From Iodobacter ciconiae (GTDB lineage Bacteria > Pseudomonadota > Gammaproteobacteria > Burkholderiales > Chitinibacteraceae): a stretch of DNA of 64,000 nucleotides. Made by a program: the position numbers and the translations under genes. Every line of letters begins with the position of its first letter. Within the stretch, counting starts at the first letter, position 1. Below, in pieces: positions 6,680 to 15,930 of the stretch. The notes beneath the pieces are model-generated. The model saw only the letters and a program-made list of their open reading frames with translations. It made no database searches and was not told the origin of the DNA. The stretch spans positions 744,001 to 808,000 of the forward strand of contig NZ_CP034433.1 in NCBI RefSeq assembly GCF_003952345.1, given 5' to 3'.

Positions 6680-9508
6680 ATGTTCAATCTCTTTTCAGAC
6701 CCCGCTAAAGAAGAAGCTAGTAAAAAACAAGTATTAAGCATGCAGGCTGAATTGCAGGAACTTAAAGCCAGATCTGATGCCATTGAAAAAGCACAGGCGG
6801 TTATTGAATTTGATTTAAATGGCAAGATACTAACTGCAAATGAAAATTTTTTAAGCTGTTTGGGTTATCGGTTAAGTGAAATAAAAGATCAGCATCATAG
6901 TATGTTTGTTGATCCTGTTCAAAGACAGTCTTCAGAATATATCGCTTTTTGGGATAAATTGAGGCGGGGTGATTTTGATTCAGGAATCTATAAGAGAATT
7001 GGTAAAGGAGGAAAAATAGTTTGGATTCAGGCGAGTTACAATCCTGTTTTTGATGCTAATGGTAAACCTTATAAGGTGATTAAATTTTCCTCTGATGTAA
7101 CAGATGCGGTTAAAAGTGCCAACTTGAAATCAGCGCTGGATGTTGCTTCAACTAATGTAATGATGGCTGATGAAAATTATAATATTATTTACACTAATGC
7201 CTCTATGGAAGGAATGTTGAATAAGGCTGAATTAGATATACGTAAAGATTTACCGGCTTTTTCAGCATCTAAAGTATTAGGCAGCAATATTGATATATTC
7301 CATAAAAACCCGGCTTTTCAACGTAATACGCTGGTAAATTTAAACTCGGTACATGAAACCCAGCTTGAGTTAGGTGGGAGAACTTTTAATCTTTTAGTGA
7401 CTCCGGTTTTCTCGGTAGGCAAAGTCAGAGTCGGTACGGTTGTAGAGTGGCAGGATAGAACTGAATCTTTAGCTTTGGCTAATAAGGCGAACCAGTTGGC
7501 TGCAAGTAATTCACGAATTAAATCTGCATTAGATAGTGTATCTTCAAATGTGATGATTGCTGATAATGACAGAAATATCATTTATACGAATAAAGCGGTT
7601 GTGGATATGCTTTCTATTGCTGAAGCGGATATCCGTAAAGATTTGCCTCAATTCAGTGCAAGGCAGGTTCAGGCTGGCGGGGTAAATGTTGATATTTTCC
7701 ACAAAAATCCTGCGCATCAAAAAGATATGCTGGCTAATCTGCGCAGCGTATATAAAACACAGATTATTGTAGGTGGACGCACTTTTGGCTTAATTGCTTC
7801 CCCTGTGCTGGATGAAGAAAATAACCGTCTAGGTACGGTCGTGGAATGGCAGGATTTGTCTGCTGAATTGCAGGCTAAAGCTGCAGAAGAAAAACGCCAG
7901 GAAACAGAGCGTAAAATTAGTGCCGATAATAGTCGAATTAAAGCGGCCTTAGATGGTTGCACTACCAATGTAATGATTGCAAATAATGATCGTGAAATTA
8001 TTTATATGAATAAATCGGTAAGTCATATGTTAAGCGCGGCGCAAAATGAATTGCGCAAAGTTTTGCCACAATTCGATGTAAGTAAACTGGTGGGCCAGAA
8101 TGTCGATATTTTCCATAAAAACCCGGCACATCAGCGTGATATGTTGTCAAATTTACGCAGCACTTATACCGCTGAGATTGTGGTGGGAGGGCATATCTTT
8201 AAACTGGTTGCAAATCCGGTAAATGATGAGCATGGCGTCCGTCAGGGAACCGTTGTCGAGTGGCTTGACCGCACATTGGAAGTTGCGGTCGAGTCTGAAA
8301 TTGCTGAAATTGTTGAGGCTGCCGCTATTCACGGCGATTTCTCAAAACGCGCCAAAATGGAAGGTAAAGAGGGCTTTACCCTTAAGCTTTGTGAGGGCAT
8401 GAATCAATTAATGGCCTCTAATGAAAAAGGTCTGGCGGATGTAGTGCGGGTGCTGGGTGCTTTAGCACGTGGTGATCTTTCTGAAACGATTAATGATGAT
8501 TACAAAGGCACACTGGGGCAGCTAAAAGACGACTGTAATTTAACGGGTGAGCGCTTATCTGAAATCGTCATGCAAATTAAAGATTCAGTTGGCCTGATTA
8601 ATACTGCATCGCAAGAAATTGCAGCAGGTAATAATAATCTATCCAGCCGTACTGAGCAGCAAGCCGCCAGCCTTGAGGAAACGGCCTCCAGCATGGAAGA
8701 ATTAACTGGAACTGTGAAACAAAATGCAGAAAACGCCAGGCAGGCGAACCAGCTTGCCATTGGTGCATCAGATATTGCGGTGAAGGGTGGCGGTGTGGTT
8801 GAACAGGTCGTTTCAACTATGTCTGAAATCAATAGCAGCGCCAAGAAGATTGTCGATATTATTTCTGTGATTGATGGTATCGCTTTTCAGACTAATATTC
8901 TGGCACTTAATGCCGCCGTTGAAGCGGCACGGGCAGGTGAGCAGGGCCGGGGGTTTGCAGTTGTGGCGAGCGAAGTGCGTAATCTGGCGCAACGCTCTGC
9001 CGCTGCTGCAAAGGAAATCAAATCTCTGATTGGTGATTCGGTTGTTAAAGTTGAGTCTGGATCGCGTCTGGTCGATGAGGCCGGGCGGACCATGCAGGAG
9101 GTGGTTACTGCAGTACGGCGTGTAACCGATATTATGAGCGAGATTTCTGCAGCCAGTGCTGAACAAAGCTCCGGTATCGAGCAAGTGAACCAGGCCGTGG
9201 TGCAAATGGATGAAAATACCCAGCAAAATGCTGCGCTGGTTGAACAGGCAGCAGCAGCAGCAGAAAGCTTGGAAGAGCAAGCAGGCAGTCTTGCTGATGC
9301 AATTGCCATCTTCAAAGTGGGGGCTGCTCATCAGCATGCCGGGGGGGGACTAAACAGCTGGCAGCACCTCGTAGCAGTGTACCCGCCGCCAGAGCACCTC
9401 ATATCAGCCATATCGCAGTGCAAAGATCGGGAAGTACCGGTAAAAAACTATCTAGTCCTACTGCTGATGATGGTGATTGGGAAGAGTTTTAATCAGTTTT
9501 TAGCCTAA
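6680..9508 (+). CDS. Soluble multi-PAS methyl-accepting chemotaxis protein, probable frameshift at the 3' end
   Basis: As read, 942 aa with no membrane helix. An N-terminal PAS (about residues 35-145) is followed by three near-identical PAS-like repeats starting near residues 149, 280 and 419. Each of these has a (V/I)DIFHKNPA(H/F)Q motif and ends in GTVVEWxDR or similar. A HAMP-like segment (about 560-640) and a signalling domain with the tip [20 protein letters not shown] follow. It should be a cytoplasmic receptor sensing an internal signal such as redox, but no cofactor ligand is proven. After a G8 tract (9341-9348) the tail becomes hydrophobic and unlike receptor tails. Adding one G gives a Ser/Ala/Pro-rich tail ending DDGDWEEF with a stop at 9492 (about 937 aa). 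So the true or alternate product probably ends in a CheR/CheB-binding pentapeptide. Confidence 0.9.
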   Translation: MFNLFSDPAKEEASKKQVLSMQAELQELKARSDAIEKAQAVIEFDLNGKILTANENFLSCLGYRLSEIKDQHHSMFVDPVQRQSSEYIAFWDKLRRGDFDSGIYKRIGKGGKIVWIQASYNPVFDANGKPYKVIKFSSDVTDAVKSANLKSALDVASTNVMMADENYNIIYTNASMEGMLNKAELDIRKDLPAFSASKVLGSNIDIFHKNPAFQRNTLVNLNSVHETQLELGGRTFNLLVTPVFSVGKVRVGTVVEWQDRTESLALANKANQLAASNSRIKSALDSVSSNVMIADNDRNIIYTNKAVVDMLSIAEADIRKDLPQFSARQVQAGGVNVDIFHKNPAHQKDMLANLRSVYKTQIIVGGRTFGLIASPVLDEENNRLGTVVEWQDLSAELQAKAAEEKRQETERKISADNSRIKAALDGCTTNVMIANNDREIIYMNKSVSHMLSAAQNELRKVLPQFDVSKLVGQNVDIFHKNPAHQRDMLSNLRSTYTAEIVVGGHIFKLVANPVNDEHGVRQGTVVEWLDRTLEVAVESEIAEIVEAAAIHGDFSKRAKMEGKEGFTLKLCEGMNQLMASNEKGLADVVRVLGALARGDLSETINDDYKGTLGQLKDDCNLTGERLSEIVMQIKDSVGLINTASQEIAAGNNNLSSRTEQQAASLEETASSMEELTGTVKQNAENARQANQLAIGASDIAVKGGGVVEQVVSTMSEINSSAKKIVDIISVIDGIAFQTNILALNAAVEAARAGEQGRGFAVVASEVRNLAQRSAAAAKEIKSLIGDSVVKVESGSRLVDEAGRTMQEVVTAVRRVTDIMSEISAASAEQSSGIEQVNQAVVQMDENTQQNAALVEQAAAAAESLEEQAGSLADAIAIFKVGAAHQHAGGGLNSWQHLVAVYPPPEHLISAISQCKDREVPVKNYLVLLLMMVIGKSFNQFLA
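9341..9348 (+). repeat. G8 homopolymer in the chemoreceptor tail
   Basis: Eight G residues between GCC and ACTAAACAG, inside the 3' end of the soluble receptor gene. With eight Gs the reading frame runs to a TAA at 9506-9508. With nine it runs through a typical low-complexity receptor tail to DWEEF and a TAA at 9490-9492. The tract therefore decides which C-terminus is made. Confidence 0.75.
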
Positions 9509-9622
9509 GAGCCAGATCTGCCAGGTCTGGCTTTGCTTGCCTGTTGCGTCTCGTATTTATTTGAATGAGGCCGTGCTAATGGCGGGCTTGGTATTCCGTG
9601 GTAATTAAATGAGTTTGCCAAT

Positions 9623-10477
9623 ATGAGTAATGAGCGAGAGCAAGATTTTGTATTTACTGATACAGATTTTCGTCGTGTGGTTAGTATTATTTATGCTCGG
9701 GCGGGAATTCGATTGAATGAAAGTAAGCAACCTATGGTTTATAGTCGTTTGGCACGGCGTTTAAGAGCTTTGAATTTAGCAAAATTTAGCGATTATCTGA
9801 ATTTTCTGGAAGCAGATCCCAAGCATGAAGAATGGCAGCAATTTACTAATTCATTGACAACCAATTTGACTTTTTTTTTTAGAGAAAAGCATCATTTTGA
9901 AATGCTTTCAGATCAGTTGCATAAATTGCACGGCCCGGTCCGTATCTGGTGCTCCGCTTCAAGTACCGGTGAAGAGCCTTATTCTCTGGCAATGACTGCG
10001 GTAGAAGTATATGGACGTTTTAATTCTGATGTTCAAATTATTGCTTCTGATTTAGATACCCAAGTATTAGCTAAAGCTCAAAATGGTATTTATTCTATGG
10101 ATAAACTGGATAAGGTTTCTCCGGAAAAATGTAAAATATTTTTTTTAAAAGGTGTTGGAAAAAATGCCGGGCAGGCAAAAGTTAGAAAAGAACTCAGAGC
10201 AATGATTGAATTTAAGCAAATTAATTTGCTGGCAAATTCATGGCCGTTAACACCTTATTTTGATACTATTTTTTGTAGAAATGTCATGATTTATTTTGAT
10301 CAGGCCACTCAGAAAGTGATGCTTGAAAAAATGGGCCGGTTATTAAAGCCTAATGGTTTTTTATATGTAGGGCACTCAGAAAATCTTCATCATATGTCCG
10401 AATGGTTTTATTCTTGTGGTAAGACGGTATACCGGCTTACTGATAAAGCCATTCATGAATGGGGATTATCAAAATGA
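9623..10477 (+). CDS. cheR: Chemotaxis protein methyltransferase CheR
   Basis: A 284-aa SAM-dependent methyltransferase that methylates Glu residues of chemoreceptors. The all-helical N-terminal domain (about 10-90) carries NLTFFFREKHHF, the conserved region just before the catalytic domain. The SAM fold shows WCSASSTGEEPYSLAM (motif I) and FDTIFCRNVMIYFD. The gene has a T10 tract exactly at the FFFR codons. ATG 9623 overlaps the stop of a five-codon upstream frame and lacks a strong Shine-Dalgarno, so expression may be coupled. Its stop overlaps cheD. CheR usually docks on a receptor's C-terminal xWxxF peptide; the neighbouring soluble receptor encodes one in its alternate frame. Confidence 0.94.
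   Translation: MSNEREQDFVFTDTDFRRVVSIIYARAGIRLNESKQPMVYSRLARRLRALNLAKFSDYLNFLEADPKHEEWQQFTNSLTTNLTFFFREKHHFEMLSDQLHKLHGPVRIWCSASSTGEEPYSLAMTAVEVYGRFNSDVQIIASDLDTQVLAKAQNGIYSMDKLDKVSPEKCKIFFLKGVGKNAGQAKVRKELRAMIEFKQINLLANSWPLTPYFDTIFCRNVMIYFDQATQKVMLEKMGRLLKPNGFLYVGHSENLHHMSEWFYSCGKTVYRLTDKAIHEWGLSK
9871..9880 (+). repeat. T10 homopolymer inside cheR
   Basis: Ten T residues spanning the last base of a Thr codon and three Phe codons of the conserved CheR NLTFFFRE segment. TTC codons would break the run without changing the protein. Slippage here would truncate CheR before its SAM-binding domain. Confidence 0.65.
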
Positions 10478-11082
10478 GTAAGGGGTATGAAGAGGTATTG
10501 GCGCCGACACTCTATTTTGATAAGAGTTTTGATATTGATGCCGCAAAACTTTTACCAGGTGAATATTATGTTACCGGGAGAAATATGCTCCTGGTTACGG
10601 TGTTGGGCTCCTGTGTGGCGGCTTGTATCCGAGATAGAAGAACTGGCATAGGGGGGATGAATCATTTTATGTTGCCGGAAGCGGCTGATGAAGCCACTGC
10701 CATGGCCGGTTTGGCAACGCGTTATGGCACTTATGCAATGGAGATGCTCATTAATCAGATTATGAAAATGGGGGGATCTAAAAGCTCACTGGAAGCCAAA
10801 GTGTTTGGTGGGGGTAATGTTTTACGCGGGTTTACTGTATCCAATATCGGGCAGAAAAATGTTGATTTTGTCCGCTCATTTTTAGATTTGGAAAGAATTC
10901 CCGTGGTCTCAGAAGATTTGCTCGATATTTTTCCCCGGAAAGTTTATTTTTTTCCGCAAACTGGCCGGGTTCTGGTTAAAAAATTAAAGGCTGTGCATAA
11001 TAATACAATTGTTGAGCGGGAAAAAGATTACAGTTCAAGATTGCAATATGCCAAGCAGGGTGGGGACATTGACCTGTTCTAA
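10474..11082 (+). CDS. cheD: Chemoreceptor glutamine deamidase CheD
   Basis: About 202 aa. CheD deamidates specific Gln residues in chemoreceptors and can interact with CheC-type phosphatases. The catalytic Cys lies in TVLGSCVAACIRD and the His in GIGGMNHFMLPE, followed by the conserved GGxxxxK-type KVFGGGNVL. ATG 10474 forms an ATGA overlap with the cheR stop and has GGGG about ten bases upstream; an in-frame ATG at 10459 is less likely. The C-terminus is extended and ends GGDIDLF, resembling the GGVDLF end of the first receptor. It lies between cheR and cheB, the usual adaptation module. Confidence 0.93.
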   Translation: MSKGYEEVLAPTLYFDKSFDIDAAKLLPGEYYVTGRNMLLVTVLGSCVAACIRDRRTGIGGMNHFMLPEAADEATAMAGLATRYGTYAMEMLINQIMKMGGSKSSLEAKVFGGGNVLRGFTVSNIGQKNVDFVRSFLDLERIPVVSEDLLDIFPRKVYFFPQTGRVLVKKLKAVHNNTIVEREKDYSSRLQYAKQGGDIDLF

Positions 11083-11098
11083 TTGCGGAAAATAAACC

Positions 11099-12181
11099 AT
11101 GAAAAAAAAGGTCCGGGTGATTGTTATTGATGATTCCGCTTTAATGAGGAATCTGCTGGCAGAAATTATTAATGAAGCCCCTGATTTAGAGTGTATTGCC
11201 AGCGCACCTGACCCGCTGATTGGCAGAGAAAAAATTCGCGAATTAAATCCCGATGTCATTACGCTTGATATTGAAATGCCTAAAATGGATGGGCTGGAGT
11301 TTCTTGAAAGACTGATGCGGCTTAAACCCACACCGGTGATTATGATATCCTCTTTGACTGAGCAGGGTTCAGAAGCAGCTCTGCGTGCCTTAGAGTTGGG
11401 GGCAGTTGATATTATTGCCAAGCCCAAATTGGATATTGTGCGTGGGATTCAAGGATATGCTGATGATATTCGAGAAAAGATACGTTGCGCAGCGGGGGCA
11501 AAAGTGAAGCCAATGTTCAGCAGCAATGTTACGCCAAATAATTCGGCGGATGTGGTTCTTCCAAAAGTATCCAGGCCGATTTTAAAAACTGAAAAACTGA
11601 TTATTGTAGGAGCATCGACGGGGGGCACCGAGGCACTCAAAGAGTTTCTCATGCCCATGCCGCCGGATGCACCAGCGATTCTGATTGCGCAGCATATGCC
11701 TGAGATGTTTACTAAGTCTTTTGCAAACCGGCTTAATTCCCTTTGTAGTGTTACGGTGAAAGAGGCTGAGCACGGCGAGCGTGTTTTGCCAGGGCACGCC
11801 TATATTGCACCGGGGCATTCTCATCTGTTGCTGGGTGTATCCGGTGCAAATTATGTTTGTCATTTATCACAGGGAGAAACTGTAAATCGTCATCGTCCTT
11901 CGGTTGATGTCTTGTTTAGATCAGTGGCTAATCTGGCTGGGAAAAATGCGATTGGTGTGATTTTAACGGGGATGGGCAAAGATGGTGCCGCAGGGATGCT
12001 GGAAATGAAGCAGGCCGGGGCCTATAACTATGCTCAGGACGAGGCTTCTTGCGTGGTGTTTGGCATGCCTAAAGAGGCGATTGCGCTGGGTGGGGTGCAT
12101 GAAGTATTGCCACTGAAAGAAATTTCTGGCCGGGTGTTGGCTTATCTGACCCGGCATGGCGGGCGTAATGTAAGAATTTGA
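11099..12181 (+). CDS. cheB: Chemotaxis protein-glutamate methylesterase CheB
   Basis: A 360-aa response-regulator methylesterase. The receiver domain (1-120) has [10 protein letters not shown] and the phospho-Asp in [14 protein letters not shown] linker leads to the esterase domain (about 165-355), with the Ser nucleophile in [13 protein letters not shown], His in AQHMPEMFT and Asp in [13 protein letters not shown]. It removes methyl groups added by CheR and is activated by CheA. The stop overlaps a possible TTG start of the downstream regulator, so cheB and that gene are translationally close. No defect is seen. Confidence 0.95.
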   Translation: MKKKVRVIVIDDSALMRNLLAEIINEAPDLECIASAPDPLIGREKIRELNPDVITLDIEMPKMDGLEFLERLMRLKPTPVIMISSLTEQGSEAALRALELGAVDIIAKPKLDIVRGIQGYADDIREKIRCAAGAKVKPMFSSNVTPNNSADVVLPKVSRPILKTEKLIIVGASTGGTEALKEFLMPMPPDAPAILIAQHMPEMFTKSFANRLNSLCSVTVKEAEHGERVLPGHAYIAPGHSHLLLGVSGANYVCHLSQGETVNRHRPSVDVLFRSVANLAGKNAIGVILTGMGKDGAAGMLEMKQAGAYNYAQDEASCVVFGMPKEAIALGGVHEVLPLKEISGRVLAYLTRHGGRNVRI

Positions 12182-12195
12182 AAGCGATATGCCGG

Positions 12196-13554
12196 ATGAA
12201 TTTACCAATATTAATTGTTGAAGATGATGATAGTCTAAGAGAAGCACTTGCTGACACGCTGGAATTAGGTGGCTATTCGGTTCTTGTTGCTGAAGACGGC
12301 AAAGATGCACTAAGTGTATTAGAGTGCCATCGAGTGGGGCTGGTGTTATCTGATGTGCAGATGCAGCCTATGGATGGTGAAAAACTTCTGCAAGAAATTA
12401 AGCTTATTTACCCTTATCTACCTGTTATTTTAATGACGGCCTATGGCGTGATTGAAAAAGCGGTAGCCGCATTACACTCCGGTGCATGTCATTATCTTCC
12501 CAAGCCTTTTGAGCCAGACCGCCTGCTTCAGGAAGTAGCCAAATACATGCTGCCTGACAGCGATGATGATGAGGTGATTGCAGAAGATCCGGCGATGCTT
12601 AGCCTTTTAGAAATGGCACGACGCGTGGCTCTTTCTGAGGCTTCGGTTATGATTACTGGCGAGTCGGGCACAGGTAAAGAGGTCCTGGCACAATTTTTAC
12701 ACCGCAATAGTGGCAGGGCTAATCGTCCGTTTGTTGCCATTAATTGTGCGGCTATTCCCGAGCAATTACTGGAGTCAACGCTGTTTGGGCATGAGAAGGG
12801 CTCGTTTACCGGCGCTGCTACTCAGCATCTGGGTAAATTTGAGCAGGCAAATGGGGGTACTTTGCTGCTTGATGAGATTTCGGAAATGCCTCTGGCATTG
12901 CAGGCCAAATTGCTGCGGGTATTGCAAGAGCGCGAAGTGGAGCGTGTAGGTGGGAATAAGCCGGTGCAGATTGATATTCGCGTATTGGCAACGTCTAATC
13001 GGGATATGAAGCTGGAAGTGCTTGCCGGGCGTTTTCGTGAAGATTTGTTCTATCGTTTGAATGTTTTTCCCTTACATTTACCGAGCTTGCGGGAGCGCAG
13101 CAACGATATCCTGCCCCTGGCTAAAGCGATGCTGGCAAGGCATGCTGCAAGGCAAAAACGGCGCGTGCCTACCTTGTCTTTGGCTGCCGAAATTGTGCTT
13201 TTGGCCAATGAATGGGAGGGCAATATTCGTGAATTAGACAATGTGATGCAGCGAGCACTTATTCTGGCTCCGGGTGATGAGATTGCTGTCGAGCACCTTT
13301 ATTTGCCGCAAATTTTTTCCGCCAAGGCGGCAAATATTGCCGATGTGTCCGTTTTAACCGGTTTGTTGCCGTGCGATGATGCGCCGACTGTCGTCAGTGA
13401 TATCAAAGAACTAGAGAAAAGGCATATATTGGAAACACTCAGGTCGCTCGGTGGTGCGCGTAAATCGACGGCAGAAAAGCTGGGCATGAGTGAAAGAACA
13501 TTACGTTATAAATTGCAGCAGTACCGTGAACAAAACCCGGATTTATCGATTTGA
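12196..13554 (+). CDS. flrC: Sigma-54-dependent flagellar response regulator, FlrC/FleR type
   Basis: About 452 aa. The receiver domain (1-120) carries phospho-Asp53 in VLSDVQMQPMDG. The AAA+ domain (about 135-375) has Walker A GESGTGKE, the sigma-54 contact loop as GSFTGA in place of the commoner GAFTGA, and Walker B GGTLLLDEISEMP. The C-terminal Fis-type helix-turn-helix includes KSTAEKLGMSERTLRYKLQQ. Proteins of this class activate class III flagellar genes; the sigma-54 promoter of fliE begins ten bases after this gene. ATG 12196 is chosen; TTG 12178, overlapping the cheB stop, is possible. No FlrB-type sensor kinase gene is adjacent. The symbol rests on context as well as sequence; another NtrC-family flagellar activator is possible. 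Confidence 0.85.
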   Translation: MNLPILIVEDDDSLREALADTLELGGYSVLVAEDGKDALSVLECHRVGLVLSDVQMQPMDGEKLLQEIKLIYPYLPVILMTAYGVIEKAVAALHSGACHYLPKPFEPDRLLQEVAKYMLPDSDDDEVIAEDPAMLSLLEMARRVALSEASVMITGESGTGKEVLAQFLHRNSGRANRPFVAINCAAIPEQLLESTLFGHEKGSFTGAATQHLGKFEQANGGTLLLDEISEMPLALQAKLLRVLQEREVERVGGNKPVQIDIRVLATSNRDMKLEVLAGRFREDLFYRLNVFPLHLPSLRERSNDILPLAKAMLARHAARQKRRVPTLSLAAEIVLLANEWEGNIRELDNVMQRALILAPGDEIAVEHLYLPQIFSAKAANIADVSVLTGLLPCDDAPTVVSDIKELEKRHILETLRSLGGARKSTAEKLGMSERTLRYKLQQYREQNPDLSI

Positions 13555-13562
13555 ATCGCAGG

Positions 13563-13578
13563 TGGCTCAGGAATTGCT
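13563..13578 (+). promoter_or_regulatory. Sigma-54 promoter for the fliE operon
   Basis: TGGCTCAGGAATTGCT matches the -24/-12 consensus TGGCACGRNNNTTGCW at nearly all fixed positions, with exact spacing between GG (13564-13565) and GC (13576-13577). Transcription would start about 13590, giving a leader of about 110 bases before fliE. The gene immediately upstream encodes a sigma-54 activator, which supports the call. Confidence 0.75.
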
Positions 13579-13697
13579 TGCAGTAGCTTAGTCTGAGCAC
13601 CTACAATTTGAAAACAAGGCATTTAGTCTGTCTCTACCATTGCGGCTGTGCTGATGGCTGGATCAATTGATTAACGGCCTAAAAGGGGATATAAGTC

Positions 13698-14021
13698 ATG
13701 AGCGTGCAGGGAATCGATCAGGTTCTTGGCGAATTAAAAGCAATGTCTGCACTCGCAGGAGGGCAGGCTGTAGCGCAGGCGCAGCCTATTGCTGGTTCGC
13801 CAGACTTTGCGTCAATGCTTAAATCTTCTTTGGATCAGGTCAATCAGGTGCAGCAAGACGCTCAGGCGCAACAGCTTGCATTTCAATCCGGCGCGCCGGA
13901 AGCCAATTTGCAAGATGTAATGGTATCCTTGCAAAAAGCCAGCCTTTCTTTTCAAACGATGGTGCAGGTACGCAATAAGCTGGTCAGTGCTTATCAAGAA
14001 GTCATGAGTATGCAGGTCTGA
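13698..14021 (+). CDS. fliE: Flagellar hook-basal body protein FliE
   Basis: A 107-aa protein of usual FliE length, linking the MS ring to the rod as the first exported structural subunit. The C-terminal half (PEANLQDVMVSLQKASLSF through MVQVRNKLVSAYQEVMSMQV) is the conserved FliE helical pair. The N-terminus is variable and Gln/Ala-rich. An AAAAGGGGAT ribosome site precedes ATG 13698. It is the first gene behind the sigma-54 promoter and is followed by fliF-G-H-I-J in standard order. Confidence 0.93.
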   Translation: MSVQGIDQVLGELKAMSALAGGQAVAQAQPIAGSPDFASMLKSSLDQVNQVQQDAQAQQLAFQSGAPEANLQDVMVSLQKASLSFQTMVQVRNKLVSAYQEVMSMQV

Positions 14022-14135
14022 TGCCCCGGCTCTGTCCGGATCCCCAGCTAGCCTGAGTATTTCGTGAAAGCATTGCCGAAATATTTAGACTAGAATTTAG
14101 ACAGGCTCATTAAAGCCTGCATGGGATTTCGACGT

Positions 14136-15863
14136 ATGGCAGAGGTAAGTGCAGCGGCAGATAATAATCTGATTACGGCAAGAGGCTTCGGGGTGGCGCG
14201 CGAGCGCTTCGCTGCGATGCCTGCTGGGCGAAAAATGGGCCTGATGGTTGCTGTCGCTGCAGTGATTGCGCTTATTGTGGGTAATTTATTGTGGTCAAAA
14301 GAGCCTGCCTATCGTATTTTGTTTACCAATATTCCTGATAAAGACGGCGGCGCTATTGTTCAATCGCTGCAGCAAATGAATGTGCCCTATAAGCTTGATC
14401 CCGGGGGCACTATTTCGGTGACCGCCGATAAGATTTACGATGTTAGATTAAAACTTGCAGCGCAAGGTTTACCTAAATCGGGTAATGCGGGCTTTGAATT
14501 ATTAGACAATCAAAAATTTGGTGTTTCCCAATTTGCAGAGCAGGTTAATTATCAGCGTGCAATTGAAGGTGAATTAGCCCGCTCTATAGAAACTGTTGCT
14601 TCGGTGAGTAAAGCGCGCGTGCATTTGGCAATGCCTAAACAGACTGTATTTCTGCGTGATCAGCAAAAGCCAACTGCATCGGTAATGTTAACGCTTTATG
14701 CCGGCCGTATTTTGGATGGTGGCCAGGTTGCGGGGATTATTCATCTGGTTTCATCCAGCGTGCCTGAGTTGCCGATTAAAAATGTAACGATTGTGGATCA
14801 GGAGGGTAATTTACTATCTAAATTGCCTGAAATGAGCCAGAACAATTTAGACCCGCGTCAGTTACTTTATGTACAGCATGTAGAAAAAGGCTTTGTCGAG
14901 CGTGTTGAAACAATTCTTGCTCCGCTGGTGGGTAAAGAAAACGTTAAAGCCGAAGTGACTGCCCAAATTGATTTTGCTGAAGTTGAGCAAACATCAGAAT
15001 CCTTTAAGCCTAATTCTCCGCCTAATAGCTCTGCTATGCGCAGCCAGCAAACGCTCGATTTACAAGGCAAATCAAGTAGTGAGTTGGCCGGTGGTGTGCC
15101 AGGCGCATTATCAAACCAGCCCCCCGGTGCCGCTGCTGCGCCTATTACGGCTCCCACTGCATCGGGTGCTTCTGAAGCAGGCGTGACCGGCACGGCTAAT
15201 AGCCGTAAAGAAGCGACAATTAACTACGAAGTAGACAAAACCATTCAGCATGTGAAGCAGCAGGTAGGCGGGGTAAAACGGCTATCTGCGGCGGTGGTGC
15301 TCAATTATAAGCCGGGTAAAGATAAATCGGGAAAGATGACTTATCTGCCGTTTAGTCCGCAGGAAATGACTCAGATTAACGATCTGGTGCGCGAAGCAAT
15401 AGGGTACAACAAGGAGCGGGGGGATTCGGTTAATGTAGTGAACGCGGCATTTGCGGGTTCCTTGCCGCTCGAAGAAAAGAAAATGCAGGATAAGGCGCTG
15501 GCTTATATTCAGGGTAATGCCACCGATGTGGGTAAGTTGGCACTGATTGCGATTGTAGTGCTTTATTTGTTGTTCTTTGTGTTGCGGCCATTGATGAAAG
15601 ACATGGCCAAAACACGCGAGGAAGCACGTATCCAGGAGCTGGATTTTGGCGAAACACTCGGGCCTGATGGTGAAAAACTGACCGCAAATGATCAGACGCC
15701 GGAAGAAGACGAGAACCAGAACCGGATGGCTATTTTTGCTGAGCTGTTGCAGCAGGCCAAAGAGCTGGCAAGAGATGATCCGCGTATGGTGGCTACGATC
15801 TTGCGGGAATGGATGCTTAATCCTGACGATAAAAACGGTGGTCCAAATAAGAAACCTTCTTAG
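14136..15863 (+). CDS. fliF: Flagellar MS-ring protein FliF
   Basis: About 575 aa. It forms the membrane ring that nucleates the basal body. An N-terminal membrane helix (about 35-55) is followed by YscJ-like ring-building domains (YRILFTNIPDKDGGAIVQSL; SGNAGFELLD). A disordered, Gly/Ala/Pro-rich loop lies around 295-350, and a second membrane helix near 450-470 includes LALIAIVVLYLLFFVLRP. The extreme C-terminus (RMAIFAELLQQAKELARDDP) is the FliG-binding segment. ATG 14136 has GGGAT about nine bases upstream; ATG 14121 in frame would add five residues. Length is normal and no residue class is missing. Confidence 0.93.
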   Translation: MAEVSAAADNNLITARGFGVARERFAAMPAGRKMGLMVAVAAVIALIVGNLLWSKEPAYRILFTNIPDKDGGAIVQSLQQMNVPYKLDPGGTISVTADKIYDVRLKLAAQGLPKSGNAGFELLDNQKFGVSQFAEQVNYQRAIEGELARSIETVASVSKARVHLAMPKQTVFLRDQQKPTASVMLTLYAGRILDGGQVAGIIHLVSSSVPELPIKNVTIVDQEGNLLSKLPEMSQNNLDPRQLLYVQHVEKGFVERVETILAPLVGKENVKAEVTAQIDFAEVEQTSESFKPNSPPNSSAMRSQQTLDLQGKSSSELAGGVPGALSNQPPGAAAAPITAPTASGASEAGVTGTANSRKEATINYEVDKTIQHVKQQVGGVKRLSAAVVLNYKPGKDKSGKMTYLPFSPQEMTQINDLVREAIGYNKERGDSVNVVNAAFAGSLPLEEKKMQDKALAYIQGNATDVGKLALIAIVVLYLLFFVLRPLMKDMAKTREEARIQELDFGETLGPDGEKLTANDQTPEEDENQNRMAIFAELLQQAKELARDDPRMVATILREWMLNPDDKNGGPNKKPS

Positions 15864-15930
15864 AGTAATTAGCACAAACTGCAGCAAAGCAGCGGTGTTT
15901 TGGTGTTAAAAGTGTCTTGAGGAGCAAACA

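Noticed and set aside
8813..9337. A 174-codon antisense frame in the soluble chemoreceptor, with another antisense frame beside it
   Set aside because: Several overlapping frames in the same place are Cys/Leu/Ser-rich shadows of the conserved signalling domain.
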